From positions 431 to 14,468 of the forward strand of contig PMGM01000054.1 of NCBI GenBank assembly GCA_003158115.1: a stretch of 14,038 nucleotides of DNA, written 5' to 3'. Shown here one piece after another: positions 13,875 through 14,038 of this stretch (position 1 is its first letter; the number at the start of each line of letters is the position of its first letter). The notes beneath the pieces are model-generated. The model saw only the letters and a program-made list of their open reading frames with translations. It was not told the origin of the DNA and searched no databases. A program made the position numbers and the translations under genes. Source of the DNA: Methanobacterium sp. Lineage in GTDB: Archaea; Methanobacteriota; Methanobacteria; Methanobacteriales; Methanobacteriaceae.

Positions 13875-14038
13875 ATGACTTTTACTCAAAAAGATATCAT
13901 ATCCATACGAGATTTTAGTAAAAAGGATATAATTGAAATATTAAAATTAGCTGAGAAAATGGAACCCATTGCTAGATCATTGGAGACCTGTCATGTGATG
14001 GAAGGAAAACTTTTAGGTAATTTATTTTATGAACCATC
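13875..14038 (+). CDS. pyrB: Aspartate carbamoyltransferase catalytic subunit, 5' end only (partial)
   Basis: The reading frame runs from ATG 13875 off the right edge, giving the first 54 complete codons. ATCase catalyses carbamoyl phosphate plus aspartate to carbamoyl aspartate, the committed step of pyrimidine synthesis. The N-terminus ([24 protein letters not shown], then [11 protein letters not shown]) is the first helix, loop and strand of the carbamoyl phosphate-binding domain. The FYEPS-T-R-T-R phosphate site begins at the last codons and is cut off. The SD is GGGTG at 13865-13869. The pyrI regulatory subunit, needed for allostery, is not in the window. Confidence 0.9.
   Translation, partial: MTFTQKDIISIRDFSKKDIIEILKLAEKMEPIARSLETCHVMEGKLLGNLFYEP

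Overview
The window is AT-rich archaeal DNA from a hydrogenotrophic methanogen, almost certainly of the order Methanobacteriales and probably close to Methanobacterium. Three things point there. It carries methenyl-tetrahydromethanopterin cyclohydrolase, a methanogen-type thymidylate synthase and archaeal riboflavin synthase. It holds the archaeal exosome/proteasome/RNase P supercluster. Many genes have a very regular GGTGA-type Shine-Dalgarno placed about 5 nt before the start. Every gene I can support lies on the + strand.

Layout. (1) 1-171: the 3' end of a GNAT acetyltransferase. (2) 323-3918: a one-carbon block with two methanogen proteins of unknown function (DUF1890, DUF1894), a MetE-type methylcobalamin:homocysteine methyltransferase, thymidylate synthase and Mch. 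(3) 4086-4961: riboflavin synthase RibC and a small carboxymuconolactone-decarboxylase-like protein that lacks the usual redox CxxC. (4) 5229-11351: L15e, a COG1325 RNA-binding protein, RNase P subunits Rpp30 and Pop5, proteasome alpha, SBDS, and exosome subunits Rrp4, Rrp41 and Rrp42. (5) 11492-13385: L37Ae, RNA polymerase subunit P (43 aa, TTG start), a Brix-domain ribosome assembly protein, KEOPS subunit Pcc1, prefoldin beta and DUF3194. (6) 13478-13744: a short chimeric ORF whose first half is the N-terminus of a HisA/HisF-related protein and whose second half is the C-terminus of a TrmI-type tRNA m1A methyltransferase. (7) 13875-end: the 5' end of pyrB.

How the genes fit together. Regions 4 and 5 are the archaeal RNA-processing supercluster. 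It joins tRNA and RNA maturation (RNase P, KEOPS), RNA decay (exosome), ribosome assembly and structure (SBDS, Brix, L15e, L37Ae), transcription (RpoP), and protein folding and turnover (prefoldin, proteasome). Short gaps, small overlaps and SD motifs buried in the upstream gene show translational coupling over long stretches. Region 2 groups enzymes that move C1 units between tetrahydromethanopterin, cobamide, methionine and thymidylate.

The most unusual point is the chimeric ORF at the right end. It looks like an in-frame recombination scar or rearrangement breakpoint that joins the supercluster to a trmI-pyrB neighbourhood. An assembly join must be excluded. Other points of interest are a possible non-canonical ATT start for rrp41, palindromes in the L15e leader, and the uncharacterised DUF1890/DUF1894 pair and DUF3194. 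I saw no mobile element, CRISPR array, tRNA or rRNA.
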